Positions 8,728 through 18,300 of a stretch of 38,247 nt of DNA are shown piece after piece. The stretch covers positions 1 through 38,247 of the forward strand of contig JALKBU010000471.1 of NCBI GenBank assembly GCA_023091735.1, read 5' to 3'. The translations under genes were made by a program, and so were the position numbers. Under the pieces are notes generated by a model that saw only the letters and a program-made list of their open reading frames with translations, was not told where the DNA came from and made no database searches. How positions within the stretch are numbered: the stretch's first letter is position 1; each line of letters opens with the position of its first letter. The stretch is from Trichomonas tenax (Eukaryota > Parabasalia > Trichomonadida > Trichomonadidae).

Positions 8728-9306
8728 TTATTTTTGTTTATTAAAGATATCTATACTGTGTTTATTGATGAATCCCACATGCTTACACGAGTTTATGTCG
8801 TGTTTTGAATACAATGATCGAAACTCAAACCTTTTTCATTCTGTGAATATTGCTCATTAAAATAGTCCGAGTATTTCACAAAAAATAAACAAAGCACATA
8901 ATCGTGTGCAATAATTCATAATAAAAAATGTCATCAGTGTCTTGAGTGAAATTTTCTTGTTGAAACTTCTATGTAACCGAATGCTGAAAACAAATACAGC
9001 AAAATTGAGTCGAAATTCCTCAAATCATCTTGCACGACGCCACACCGACATTTGCGATTACCTGCTCTTTGCGATGTCGCTGTAAAAACTCATTCAATTC
9101 TAACTTTCCGTTTCTGTGCTGCCAATTTTTTTGAGTGCTACTTTTGTGGGGCTGTCAGATTATTATCTGAACAACTAGCACATAGAGACGAAGGGTGATG
9201 GATATTTTCGCAAAAAAATTGAATGCGCACGTTATTAGAAAAAATAAGAAACGTTTATAATATAATAAACATCGGATTTAATAAACAAATAATATAGAAA
9301 AAAAAA
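8728..9306. other. Convergent intergenic region
   Basis: This stretch lies between the 3' ends of the kinase and the Myb gene. Most is AT-rich. A block at about 8985-9200 is richer in G+C and on the minus strand contains short peptide-like open stretches, the best ending with the residues ANVGVASCKMI before a TGA, but without a start. It may be a gene remnant or a small RNA gene; neither is proven. Confidence 0.5.
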
Positions 9307-9864
9307 TTATATACTAAGTGCTTTTTGGAATTGAAGGAATCCATCTCCAAAGAGAGAAGGGTTCGGAACTTCAAGAGGGACGAAATAAGTATGGTCGCGA
9401 TTGACGTTTGGAGCAATTTTTTCTGGATTTAATTCTTGAATCTGTGTCATTTTTTCACTATCTCTGTGGTTCTTCTTGAGAATTCCGTGTCTTTGGATCC
9501 ATCCCCAACGATTCTTTACAGAAATCGATGAGCGTCCAGTTAATATCTTCGAAATTAAAGCCCATCTATTCCCATGAATCTTCTGGGCCGAAATGAGGGC
9601 TTCGTCCTCGTCGGACGTCCAGAGCTCCTTCGAGATCGATGGAGCAAGCTGGCCTGTGTATCTCTCTCTGCATTGCTTTCCTGACCGCCCCGGAACGAGA
9701 TCGGAAATGTCCTTCCACGATTTCGTTCCGAGCTTCTTCACCGCAGCTATGAGTGCGGCATCTTCCGAGGCGTTCCATTTCTGCTTGTGAGTCCGGGCAG
9801 AAGACATTTGAGGAAAATATTTGTTTCTGACATTCGCACTCAATTTTATGTAAACTTTATCCAT
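9307..9864 (-). CDS. R2R3-Myb DNA-binding protein
   Basis: A 185-residue Myb-like transcription factor. Two tandem SANT/Myb repeats span about residues 27-130. The first has W-K-D-I-S-D-L-V-P-G-R-S followed by QCRERY, a hallmark of the Myb recognition helix; the second has LWTSDEDEALI, RWALISKIL and SVKNRW. The linker APSISKELWT is typical for R2R3 proteins. The remaining 55 residues are polar and unassigned. The ATG at 9864 is the first in frame; an alternative at 9807 (MSSARTHKQKW) would still keep both repeats. In T. vaginalis such small Mybs bind promoter elements such as the Myb recognition elements of adhesin gene ap65-1 and the M3 core promoter motif, so a promoter-binding role is likely, but the target genes are unknown. 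Confidence 0.93.
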   Translation of the reverse strand: MDKVYIKLSANVRNKYFPQMSSARTHKQKWNASEDAALIAAVKKLGTKSWKDISDLVPGRSGKQCRERYTGQLAPSISKELWTSDEDEALISAQKIHGNRWALISKILTGRSSISVKNRWGWIQRHGILKKNHRDSEKMTQIQELNPEKIAPNVNRDHTYFVPLEVPNPSLFGDGFLQFQKALSI

Positions 9865-10333
9865 TCAAAAGTTTTTTGAAAGATGTTTATATTTGGTCAT
9901 TCACTCTTTGGCCCTATTACTTCTCTATCTGAAATGATTGTGATATGTTTTTCGATACGACACAATTGCGGATCAACATTTTTATCACTTTACATGACAA
10001 AAATATTCATATTGATTAATCCTTCTCTAATATATAATGCGATCCTTCCTCTTCTTCAGGAGTGCGATATTGTGTGCCCATTAATTTTGATCTAACGTAA
10101 AAAATTCAAAACACAATCTCTTATCCACTGATATTTAGGGTATGGCTTTCCCAGATTGCCTATAAATGGAATAATAGAAAAATGGATGCTTAATGCATAC
10201 TTTTAATATGAGAAAAGATGATTTGTCAAAATTGCAAAAAGTGACAAAATTGTTATTTTCGTAATATGCTATATTATCCAAATCGAAGCAAAAATCTTTA
10301 ACAGAAAATTTTGGACGATAAATAAAATCTAAG
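9865..10333. other. Divergent intergenic region
   Basis: It separates the divergent Myb and tomosyn-like genes, so it should hold both promoters. No good initiator or M3/M5 match was seen near 10334. One copy of the TTACATGACA motif (9990-9999) that recurs elsewhere in gene-poor DNA lies here. No gene is supported. Confidence 0.5.
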
Positions 10334-12520
10334 ATGTTATCAAGAATATTCGGCAAGCCGCTGCCTGAGCCCACAGAGGAACAAACAGGCACAGATCTCG
10401 AGACATACGAGATGGTTAGATCGGTTGAGGTGACTTCCATCGCGACAGAGCCAAGATACAAACTGATTGCGTTTGGAAATTCTGTTGGAAGGCTCTATGT
10501 CATAAACCAGGACCGCCAAATCCTTGCATCAAAGGATGGAGCACCAACCGCGATATGCAGACTCTACAGCTGCCCGAATACGAGCTCTTTCGTATCTGTT
10601 TACTCTCAATACACGTACAACAACCATCCAAACCAGCTCCTGAAGATATATGATGAGGGGGACAAAGATTCATTCAAGAATAAAAGACATTTCCGCAGCG
10701 ATTCAATTGTTGCCCATTGGGTCATCACGGAAGACAGAATTATCCCTCGCATTATTTCTCTAAAGGAGAACATCGTTGAGCTCGTTGTATCCCCTTCAAC
10801 GCCCAATTTTGCAATGATATTAATGTCGACAGGAGCTTTGTTGGGATTTTCCCTCGAAAAGATGAAATTCACCGACTTCTATGTCAACATATTCGAGGGA
10901 AAGCCAGTAAAAGCACTCAGCTGCCCGATTGGAATGACATATTACGTTGCACATGATGAGATTGAGTCTTTGGACATCGACTCGATGGAGGTAGACAAAT
11001 ATTCATTGCAGGCAATCCAGGAATTCGATTATTTCGATGATTATGCTGCAGCAATCGGCGTTGATGGAGTTCCGCGCATTCTTAAAGGAAACAGAACTTC
11101 ATCCACACAAAAGCTCGAAGAAGGAGAGAAGGCAATTTACACTACTCTGATTGAGAGTGAGAAACAGTTTACAATAGTCAGATCTGATAATTTTGATTCA
11201 ATCATGATTGGAAGTCGCAGAATCTCGCTTCCAGACGGTGTAAGACTCGCTCCTGGAGTTGCTGTCGAATACGGAAAGTCTTACTTTTACAGAGAGAAAG
11301 TTTTGTCATTGACATTGATTTCGACAGATGGAAAGCTCTACAGAGTCAACGATGTAGTCGAGGAGTCTCCTCTCTTCCCGCCATTCCTTGAGCACGACAA
11401 ATGCATTGCATATGAATACGAAGATACAATCATTGTTGCTGAGAAAATCGACGACAATTCATTTAACATTCATAGAATGAAGCGAAATGGATACATTGGA
11501 GTCCAAAAAATCGAGGCTGCATTTCCAAAGACTTTCATTAACGGAAGATTCGTGTGTATTTCACCACTCGCCATTGATACAGTGGACGCAAAGGACTTCA
11601 AAGTCGTCAGAGTCGTCGAAGGCAAAGAAAAAGTACGCGTAATTTGTTATCAAAATACAATCAACGTTTTTTGCGATCAATTCCCTCAATTACGCAGCCA
11701 AGACTTACTTACATTCGTCCCAACAGATGGAACACAGGAGTTCTCCCCAAGCTTTGGAGACGATGTCCAACCCGCTTTGTTCATTCAAGGCAAAGAGTGC
11801 TTCGTCATGAACGACAATTCCATCATGTACAACGGCGACAAGTACGAGGGATTCGACAAAGAAGACAAGGCCATTCTGATCGAGTGCATCAATGACCAGG
11901 GAAGAGCGGATCCAAACGGAAACTACCTATTGGTTGTTACAAAGAAGCTGCTGCTTTTATTCGATGCAACTGACGGAATGAAGAAGATCAGGAGAGACAA
12001 GAACAGCGACAATCTTGAGCACGCAAGTGTCCTTTCTTGGGGAGGCTTACTCATGACATCGAAGACTTACACAATAATATTGCCGTTACCAGACTTCACT
12101 CTTAAGCACCTCGGAAAGCTTTCTTTGTCTCATGATTACTCCATTGTAATGATTGAAAATTACGGCTTAATCGCCTCCGATCAGTTTGGTACTGTTATTT
12201 ACTCCAACAACCACACGCCTCCAAAGTTTGTCGACCTTAACGCCGCAGCTTTGGCCATACCACAAAAGAAGGCCTTCTTCGGCTTAATCAACAAGAACAC
12301 AGCTCCTACAACTCAGGAAGCCGATGAGAAGTTCGGATTCAAGAGGACAAAAGCCTCCTCTGTTTCCAGGAACATCTCAGAGACGGGAGAAATGATGCAG
12401 GAGTTGCTTGTCATCGCCCAGCAGAGAAGTGAGAAACTGAACGAGCTGGAGGACAAGGCCAACAAGATCCATGAGCATGCAAGAGCATTCCATGAAGCAT
12501 GTATGAAATTAAAGAAATAA
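10334..12520 (+). CDS. Tomosyn/Lgl-like beta-propeller protein with R-SNARE-like tail
   Basis: A 728-residue protein. The bulk is beta-strand repeats of WD40-like type, beginning with SVEVTSIATEPRYKLIAFG, like the start of the Lgl/tomosyn propeller. The last 46 residues (about 683-728) form an amphipathic helix that lines up with R-SNARE motifs: IAQQRSEKLNELEDKANK compares with the VAMP pattern around ERDQKLSELDDRAD. The zero-layer Arg is about residue 698. There is no transmembrane anchor, as in tomosyn. In that family the tail forms non-fusogenic SNARE complexes and restrains secretion. At 728 residues it is much shorter than animal tomosyn (about 1100), so part of the double propeller may be missing or diverged. 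It lies just upstream of a PQ-loop membrane protein gene. The C-terminal call is stronger than the N-terminal one. Confidence 0.8.
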   Translation: MLSRIFGKPLPEPTEEQTGTDLETYEMVRSVEVTSIATEPRYKLIAFGNSVGRLYVINQDRQILASKDGAPTAICRLYSCPNTSSFVSVYSQYTYNNHPNQLLKIYDEGDKDSFKNKRHFRSDSIVAHWVITEDRIIPRIISLKENIVELVVSPSTPNFAMILMSTGALLGFSLEKMKFTDFYVNIFEGKPVKALSCPIGMTYYVAHDEIESLDIDSMEVDKYSLQAIQEFDYFDDYAAAIGVDGVPRILKGNRTSSTQKLEEGEKAIYTTLIESEKQFTIVRSDNFDSIMIGSRRISLPDGVRLAPGVAVEYGKSYFYREKVLSLTLISTDGKLYRVNDVVEESPLFPPFLEHDKCIAYEYEDTIIVAEKIDDNSFNIHRMKRNGYIGVQKIEAAFPKTFINGRFVCISPLAIDTVDAKDFKVVRVVEGKEKVRVICYQNTINVFCDQFPQLRSQDLLTFVPTDGTQEFSPSFGDDVQPALFIQGKECFVMNDNSIMYNGDKYEGFDKEDKAILIECINDQGRADPNGNYLLVVTKKLLLLFDATDGMKKIRRDKNSDNLEHASVLSWGGLLMTSKTYTIILPLPDFTLKHLGKLSLSHDYSIVMIENYGLIASDQFGTVIYSNNHTPPKFVDLNAAALAIPQKKAFFGLINKNTAPTTQEADEKFGFKRTKASSVSRNISETGEMMQELLVIAQQRSEKLNELEDKANKIHEHARAFHEACMKLKK

Positions 12521-12567
12521 AAAATTTCTGTTTACTCAATTTTGATGTGAGCGGGAAAAGTGACATC

Positions 12568-13377
12568 ATGAGCGCCCTGTTCTCTCTTGATCTTGTCTCG
12601 ACGCAGGTATTTCGGTACGTCCCGAACCTCCCTTTCTACGTGATGACAGGTGTCGTGATCATGGGGCCCACGATCGGGTACTTCGACCAGTTCAGAAAGC
12701 TGATAACGATGAAGAACCCGCGTGTCTACAACCTTCCATCGTCTTTGATCCTGCTCAGCGCGAACTTCATACGCCTCCTGTACTGGATCAAGGAGCCTTT
12801 CATCCCGTATTTGCTGGGCCAGTCGATTGCTGTCTTCTCCCTCCAAATCGCTATGGGAATATACTCATTTAGATATGTACAGACACAGAAGCTACAGTAC
12901 CAGTTCGAATTTCAAAAGATAAAACCCAATTTCTCGCGAATATTGAACGTTTTCGATGCAACTTCCGCGATAGAATACGCATGCTCGCTTATAAGCTACG
13001 GCCTGATAATAGTCACTTTGTATGTTATACTCTGCCTGACTTTTTCTGCCTCAAAAATCAACTCGATTGTAATTTTGATATCAACAATGGTCGAGACGAC
13101 AGTAACTTTCCCGCAATTCAAAAGGATCGTCTACGACCATGACATTACGGGAATATCAATCATACTTCTCTGTCAATATATGATTGGAGATGTATTAAAA
13201 ATCGTAATGTTCACGTTCAGCCATGCACACTACGCTTTCCTGTTTGGCGCATGTCTCCAAACAGGTATTGATATTACAAACATTCTCACTTTTTCGTGCT
13301 TGAGCAAAGTTGATCTACAGAAATCAGAATCAGAGGATGAGAGAAAGCTTCTCCCTGTATCCGGGCCATTACAATAG
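12568..13377 (+). CDS. PQ-loop membrane protein, SLC66A2 (PQLC1) type
   Basis: A 269-residue polytopic membrane protein, close to PQLC1 (about 271). About seven hydrophobic segments are visible. The second PQ-loop is intact (VTFPQFKRI, PQ at 182-183) and is followed by DITGISIILLCQYMIGDVLK, matching the family pattern of GMS then W/Y-x-x-GD-x-x-K. At the first PQ position the sequence is YFDQF (Asp40-Gln41), so Pro is lost. Family members sit in endosome/Golgi membranes; the yeast relative Any1 has been linked to lipid asymmetry. I choose the ATG at 12568, since the in-frame ATG at 12499 lies inside the preceding gene and adds a non-hydrophobic, unlikely extension. The acidic tail (SESEDERKLLP) could carry a sorting signal. 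Confidence 0.88.
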   Translation: MSALFSLDLVSTQVFRYVPNLPFYVMTGVVIMGPTIGYFDQFRKLITMKNPRVYNLPSSLILLSANFIRLLYWIKEPFIPYLLGQSIAVFSLQIAMGIYSFRYVQTQKLQYQFEFQKIKPNFSRILNVFDATSAIEYACSLISYGLIIVTLYVILCLTFSASKINSIVILISTMVETTVTFPQFKRIVYDHDITGISIILLCQYMIGDVLKIVMFTFSHAHYAFLFGACLQTGIDITNILTFSCLSKVDLQKSESEDERKLLPVSGPLQ

Positions 13378-13482
13378 ATTTTTTCTATATTATATATTTT
13401 TCTTGTTTGTATTAAATGTTTTGTTTGATATTTATATCGATATATACACTTGAACAAAGTCGATCTACAAATGTTTTGTTTG
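13299..13482. repeat. Short duplicated segments at the 3' end of the PQ-loop gene
   Basis: A 21-bp piece of the coding region (13299-13319, CTTGAGCAAAGTTGATC...) recurs with two mismatches in the downstream spacer at 13449-13469. A 14-bp piece AAATGTTTTGTTTG occurs at 13414-13427 and 13469-13482. This looks like a small old tandem duplication or slippage around the gene's end. Confidence 0.6.
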
Positions 13483-13526
13483 GATCTTCTTTTTATTTGA
13501 TGCGGAAATCTAAAGATTAGAAGTCG

Positions 13527-13533
13527 TCACTTT
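13527..13533 (+). promoter_or_regulatory. Initiator (Inr) of the ankyrin gene
   Basis: TCACTTT at 13527-13533 matches TCA(+1)Y(T/A). The presumed start A at 13529 gives a 14-nt 5' UTR before the ATG at 13543, as expected for a trichomonad gene. Confidence 0.65.
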
Positions 13534-13542
13534 TATTTATTT

Positions 13543-15279
13543 ATGCTCGATGCGATAGTGACAATTGAAGACATGATTTGGGAGTGTAATAGCGAGAATA
13601 TTGAGACAGTGCTGAAGAAGGTAGTGGATCTGGTTGAAAAAGTACCTGGTACAGCAGATATTTTATATGAGATAATTAATGCAGCTGCAAACTTTCGGCC
13701 AAGAAACTTATATAATTTATCAACACTGCTAGCAGCTATTAGAAAATATGTATTATATCACCACGATTCGAAAAATAACCAATTAGTCCAAATTTTGTAT
13801 AAAAGAGCTAACTCAAATAGCTCAAAAGCATCACTGCAAGATTTAACTGAAGTTTATCCACTAAATAGTTATCAACATGCAATTTTGTGGGATGACGTTG
13901 ATGAATTATATAACTTGTTCAAAATTCGCAAATTCGAACCAAATATGCGAGTTCCTCTCGAGCCCCTCTACATTGGAAACTTTTCTCTGCTGAATTTAGC
14001 AGCGTATGTAGGATCTGTGAAGACTTTCAATTTCATCATTGCGAATGGAGGAACGCCAACAGCGGACACAGTGATAAACGCAATCTGTGGAGGCAATTTG
14101 GAAATATTAAACGCGTGCGACTCTCGGAATAATTTCGATGAAAAGAAATTAAACTTTGCCATGATGCACCACAGAACTGACATGGTTGAGAAAATAATCA
14201 CTTCATCGAATTTGCCTCTGAGCTTGACCGATTCGATTAGATATATGAACACAAAAATGTTTCTCAAAATAATGAAAACGAAGCCAGATGTTAACTTTTT
14301 TAAGCCAGGTGACCCACAACCAATCATCACTGCTGCTATGCTGTATAATCCAGAAATAGTCAAGATACTTCTTGAAAGTAGAGCAGATCCAAATACAGAG
14401 TCAATCCCTAACAAATTCACACCTTTGCTGCATGCAACGAAAAATGGATGCATACCAATAATGAAAATTTTATTAGAGAATGGAGCAAACGTTAATGCGA
14501 AAGACGCTAATGGAAGCGATATGCTTTCGGTGGCTATAGTGAGTAAAAAATTAGAAGCGGTCAAACTCATCGTCGAGTCAGGCTATGATGTTCGGAAGAC
14601 ATCGAACCCTCATAAACTATTGAAATATGCGCTGGCTAATGATTTAAGTGACATCTTCACATACTTCCTGCAGCAGGGAATGTATCAATGGTGGGAGCCA
14701 AATGACGGTATAATGTCATATGTTCTCAAAAAGCAAGGAATCAAATATTTTAAGATTATAATAGAAAATGGATTGCAGAAAGTTCCCAAAGAAGACAATT
14801 CTCTCTTTGTCTTTGCAGCTAAATCAGGAAACCTTGCAGCCGTTAAATACATGACAGAAAAAGGCTATAGCGTCACCATCGCGAACAAGAGAGGGCGGAC
14901 TGCAATTCATGAAGCGCAGCCATTCCCTGATGTTGTTGAGTTTTTGATAAGCAGCGGATCAAACGTCAATTCCTTGGACATCCACAATATAACTCCGCTT
15001 ATCGAGGCCATCAAATGCTCAAGTTTACAATCTTTGGATATCCTTCTTCAGAATGGCGCAGATCCAAATATCAGAGACGAAAAAGGCTTCCTGCCCCTCT
15101 CCTACGCGATTCAGTTAGGGCGCATGGACTCGATCATCATGCTCTTAAATCACAAATCAGAAAAGATAAAGCTCGATTCTCAAGGCCGGGACGCGGTGGA
15201 GTTCATCCACGAGAGCTGGCCGAAGGAGGCGTGGAGGAATATGGAGGAATTGCTCAACCTCACCGACATCACGATATAA
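13543..15279 (+). CDS. Ankyrin repeat protein
   Basis: A 578-residue protein of a type greatly expanded in trichomonads. The N-terminal 130 residues are helical without clear repeats. From about residue 140 to the end there are roughly a dozen ankyrin units of 33 residues. The clearest are the EIVKILLESRADPN unit, the TPLLHATKNGCIPIMKILLENGANVNAKD unit (named by its ends), AAVKYMTEKGYSV, and TPLIEAIKCS leading to LDILLQNGADPN. Such repeats bind other proteins; the partner is unknown. No membrane segment, signal peptide or catalytic domain is visible. Codon use is AT-rich in most of the gene, unlike the C-rich genes that follow. A good initiator and TAAA at the stop suggest an intact, expressed gene. 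Confidence 0.92.
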   Translation: MLDAIVTIEDMIWECNSENIETVLKKVVDLVEKVPGTADILYEIINAAANFRPRNLYNLSTLLAAIRKYVLYHHDSKNNQLVQILYKRANSNSSKASLQDLTEVYPLNSYQHAILWDDVDELYNLFKIRKFEPNMRVPLEPLYIGNFSLLNLAAYVGSVKTFNFIIANGGTPTADTVINAICGGNLEILNACDSRNNFDEKKLNFAMMHHRTDMVEKIITSSNLPLSLTDSIRYMNTKMFLKIMKTKPDVNFFKPGDPQPIITAAMLYNPEIVKILLESRADPNTESIPNKFTPLLHATKNGCIPIMKILLENGANVNAKDANGSDMLSVAIVSKKLEAVKLIVESGYDVRKTSNPHKLLKYALANDLSDIFTYFLQQGMYQWWEPNDGIMSYVLKKQGIKYFKIIIENGLQKVPKEDNSLFVFAAKSGNLAAVKYMTEKGYSVTIANKRGRTAIHEAQPFPDVVEFLISSGSNVNSLDIHNITPLIEAIKCSSLQSLDILLQNGADPNIRDEKGFLPLSYAIQLGRMDSIIMLLNHKSEKIKLDSQGRDAVEFIHESWPKEAWRNMEELLNLTDITI

Positions 15280-15309
15280 AAATTATTTTTTTTATTCGTT
15301 TTTTTCGCC

Positions 15310-15317
15310 AACGGTTT
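15310..15317 (+). promoter_or_regulatory. M3-type core promoter motif
   Basis: AACGGTTT fits the published T. vaginalis M3 consensus (A/G/T)(A/G)C(G/C)G(T/C)T(T/A/G), a Myb-bound core element used by genes lacking a standard Inr. It lies 20 bp before the ATG at 15337, in the 57-bp gap after the ankyrin gene. No TCA initiator is seen in this gap, which supports an M3-type promoter. Confidence 0.5.
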
Positions 15318-15336
15318 CGAACGTTAATTGCTGTAA

Positions 15337-18300
15337 ATGTCGAACAACAAAGAGCCCTCCGACGACTTCATCGATGAAGATTCGAAGCCAAACCTCTCAA
15401 CGGAGATATCGAAGGGCGCCAGCGAGATAATCAACGAGTCGAGTTTCAACGATTTTGAGGATGATTCAAAAGTAGACAATTTATCAGAGCAGAAATCATC
15501 CTTCATCAGCGAGGGCAGCAGCATCGTCGCTGACGCGGGCGCAAAAGCAGAAGAAACGAAAAATAATGCCGAGATTAAAGGCGCAACTCTCGTAGATAAG
15601 CTTCTCGCGCCACCAGATGAGCCCAAAGCTGCTAATAACAACGCGGAAAATCAACAAAATGCAAATAACGGCCAAGAAAATACAGCAAATAACCAAGAAA
15701 ATCCGCAGAAAGACAACTCAATTATCGGTGGAGGCTTACTCAGCAATTTGCTCTCTGCGACAAAGGGAGAAACAAATAACGAAAATAAATCAAATGTTTC
15801 CCAGGCGCCATCCCCGACAAAACAGAGCGTCCTGGACTCAGAGGCCGGCAGGGAGTTCGACGAACACGAGCAGAAGCAGGTCGATAGCGAAATACCGGAA
15901 AATGTCAAAGCACTGCTCCAGGGATCCCTCAAGGAAAAGGAGGTGCACGAGAGGGAACAGGACGAGGAAAAGCCAAAAGAGCAGCCACAAAATTCACTTT
16001 TTGGCGGACTCGCAGATAAACTCTCTGCAAACGGGCAAAAGGATACAGAAGAGCCAAAGAAGGCGGAAGAGCCTCCACCAAAGTCTGAAGAGCCGCCGAA
16101 AGAGGCACCAAAGACGGGATTGTTTGGAGGAATTGCAGACAAACTCCTCGCGGACGGAAAGAAGGACATAAAGCCGGCAGATAAGAAGCCAAAGGAAGAA
16201 CCAAAGCCCGAAGAGAAGCCGAAAGAGGCACCAAACTCTCTCTTTGCTGGAATTGCCGACAAACTCACCGCAAACGGCATGAAAGAGACAGAGATACCAG
16301 AAGAGGCAAAGAAGGCTGAAGAGAACAAACCAAATCCTCTTTTCGCAGGAATTACCGACAAATTGGTTGCCAATGGCGTAAAGGAGACAGAGACACCAGA
16401 GGAAGCCAAGAAGGCAGAAAAGAAGCAAAAGAAGGCCGAAGAAGAAGCTAAGAAGGCAGAAGAACAAAAGAAAGAAGAGGAAGCAAAGAAAGCAGAAGAA
16501 GAGAAGAAGGCTGAAGAGCCAAAGGCAGAAGAAAGAGAAGCGTCAAACTCACTCTTTGCAGGCGTTGCAGATAAATTAGTTGCTGATGGAGTAAAGGAAA
16601 CAGAGACTCCAGAAGAAGCAAAGAAGGCAGAAGAAAAGAAGAAAGAAGAAGAAAATAAAGATGAGGAAAAGAAGGATGGAGAGCCGAATCCACTCTTCGC
16701 CGGTGTTGCTGACAAGCTACTTGCAGACGGCGTGAAGCAAACGGAAGAGGAACCCAAGAACGAGGAAGAAAAGAAGGCAGAAGAAGAAAAGAAAGAAGAG
16801 AATGGAGAGGAGAATACAGAAAAACTCGACCTTGTCGATGTAGTCAACAAACAGCTCGAAGAAGGCGAGGAAAAGAATGATGCGGAAACAGGTGAAGCTC
16901 AAAACGAAGAGTCAGCCGCTGATAAGGCACGTGCAGCTCTCAGCGAGATGCTGCAGAATGATGAGGAAAACGATGCTGAGGGCGGTAATGAGGAAAATAA
17001 CAAGGACAACAATGATGAGGAGAACAAGGAAACATTCGAAACAGAGCAGAAGCCAAGATATCCGCAGAAGAAGCAGGTCAGAACGCAGCCTGTTCAGCCC
17101 CGACAGCAGCCGCAAAATGATGGCGAGGTTTTCAGGAAGCATAAGGGTGTCTCAATCGAAAGCTACGATCCAGGCAACCCAGAACCATTTACAGATCCTC
17201 TCACATTAGAAGCTCTTCACAACCTCGGCCTCAAGGAAGAAGAACTTCATTATCCAAATGACAGAGATCTTTTCGCCTACACTCGCGACAAAGACCTCCG
17301 CGAAACAGTCAAGAAACAGCTCTGCGAGAGAACAGACAGAATGCGAATGCTCGTCAAAGAGGAGTGCGACAGACTTGCAAGGATTCCTCCACCAGATTCG
17401 AAGACAACATCACGCTCGATGAGCCAAAGCCAGCCAAGCCCATCACAGAGGAATGCAAACCAAAAGAGCTTCGAGGAAGCCGAGGCAGAGAGAATCGAGA
17501 GACTCCGCCGGAAGAGCAAGAGAGAGGCTGAGCAAATGATGATCTCTATCATCACCGAGCAAATCATTCAGGAAGAGAACGACGCTCAGAGACAGCGTGA
17601 GATTGAGGAAAAGAAGAAGTACGAAGAGGAACTCAAGATCAAGCATCGCGAGGAGAGAATCCGAATGGCAGAGAATGTCAAGAAGCAGGAGGCCGCCGAC
17701 AGAGAGAAAGCAGAGAAAGATGCCGCAAGAATGGCGGAGCTTAAGAAGAAGGAAGATGAGTATGTTGCTCGGAGAAAGGCACATGAAGAAAAGATGAAAG
17801 AGCAGTTCGAGAAAGAAGAAGAGCAGCGCAAGATCAAGCTTGAAAATGCCCGCAAGGCTGCTGAAAAGGCCGAGGAAGAGAAAAAGAAGAAGGCAGAGGA
17901 ACAAAAGAAGAGGATTGAACAGCGCGAGAAAGAGCTCCAGGAAAGGAAGGAACGCGAGAACATCGAAAGAGAGAAGCAGAACAAAGAAAAGCGCGAAGCT
18001 GCTGAACAGCGCCTCGAGGAACTTCGGAAGAAGCAAGAAAAGATGCTTCAGGATAAGAAGGACCTCGTCGAAAAGAAGGAGGAGAAGACGCAGGAAAATC
18101 TCAAGAAGCATCGCGAGAATGTTGAAGCCAAGACTACCGAACTCCACAAACGCGAAGAAGAGAAGCATGAGAAGGCCATGACATTCATCCACACTATCGA
18201 AAAGGAGCGCGCAGAGCAGAAGCGCCAGAAATTCGAAGAAAAGAACAAATATCATGAAGAAGTCATTGCTAAGAGGACAGAAGAGAGCGACAAGCAACTC

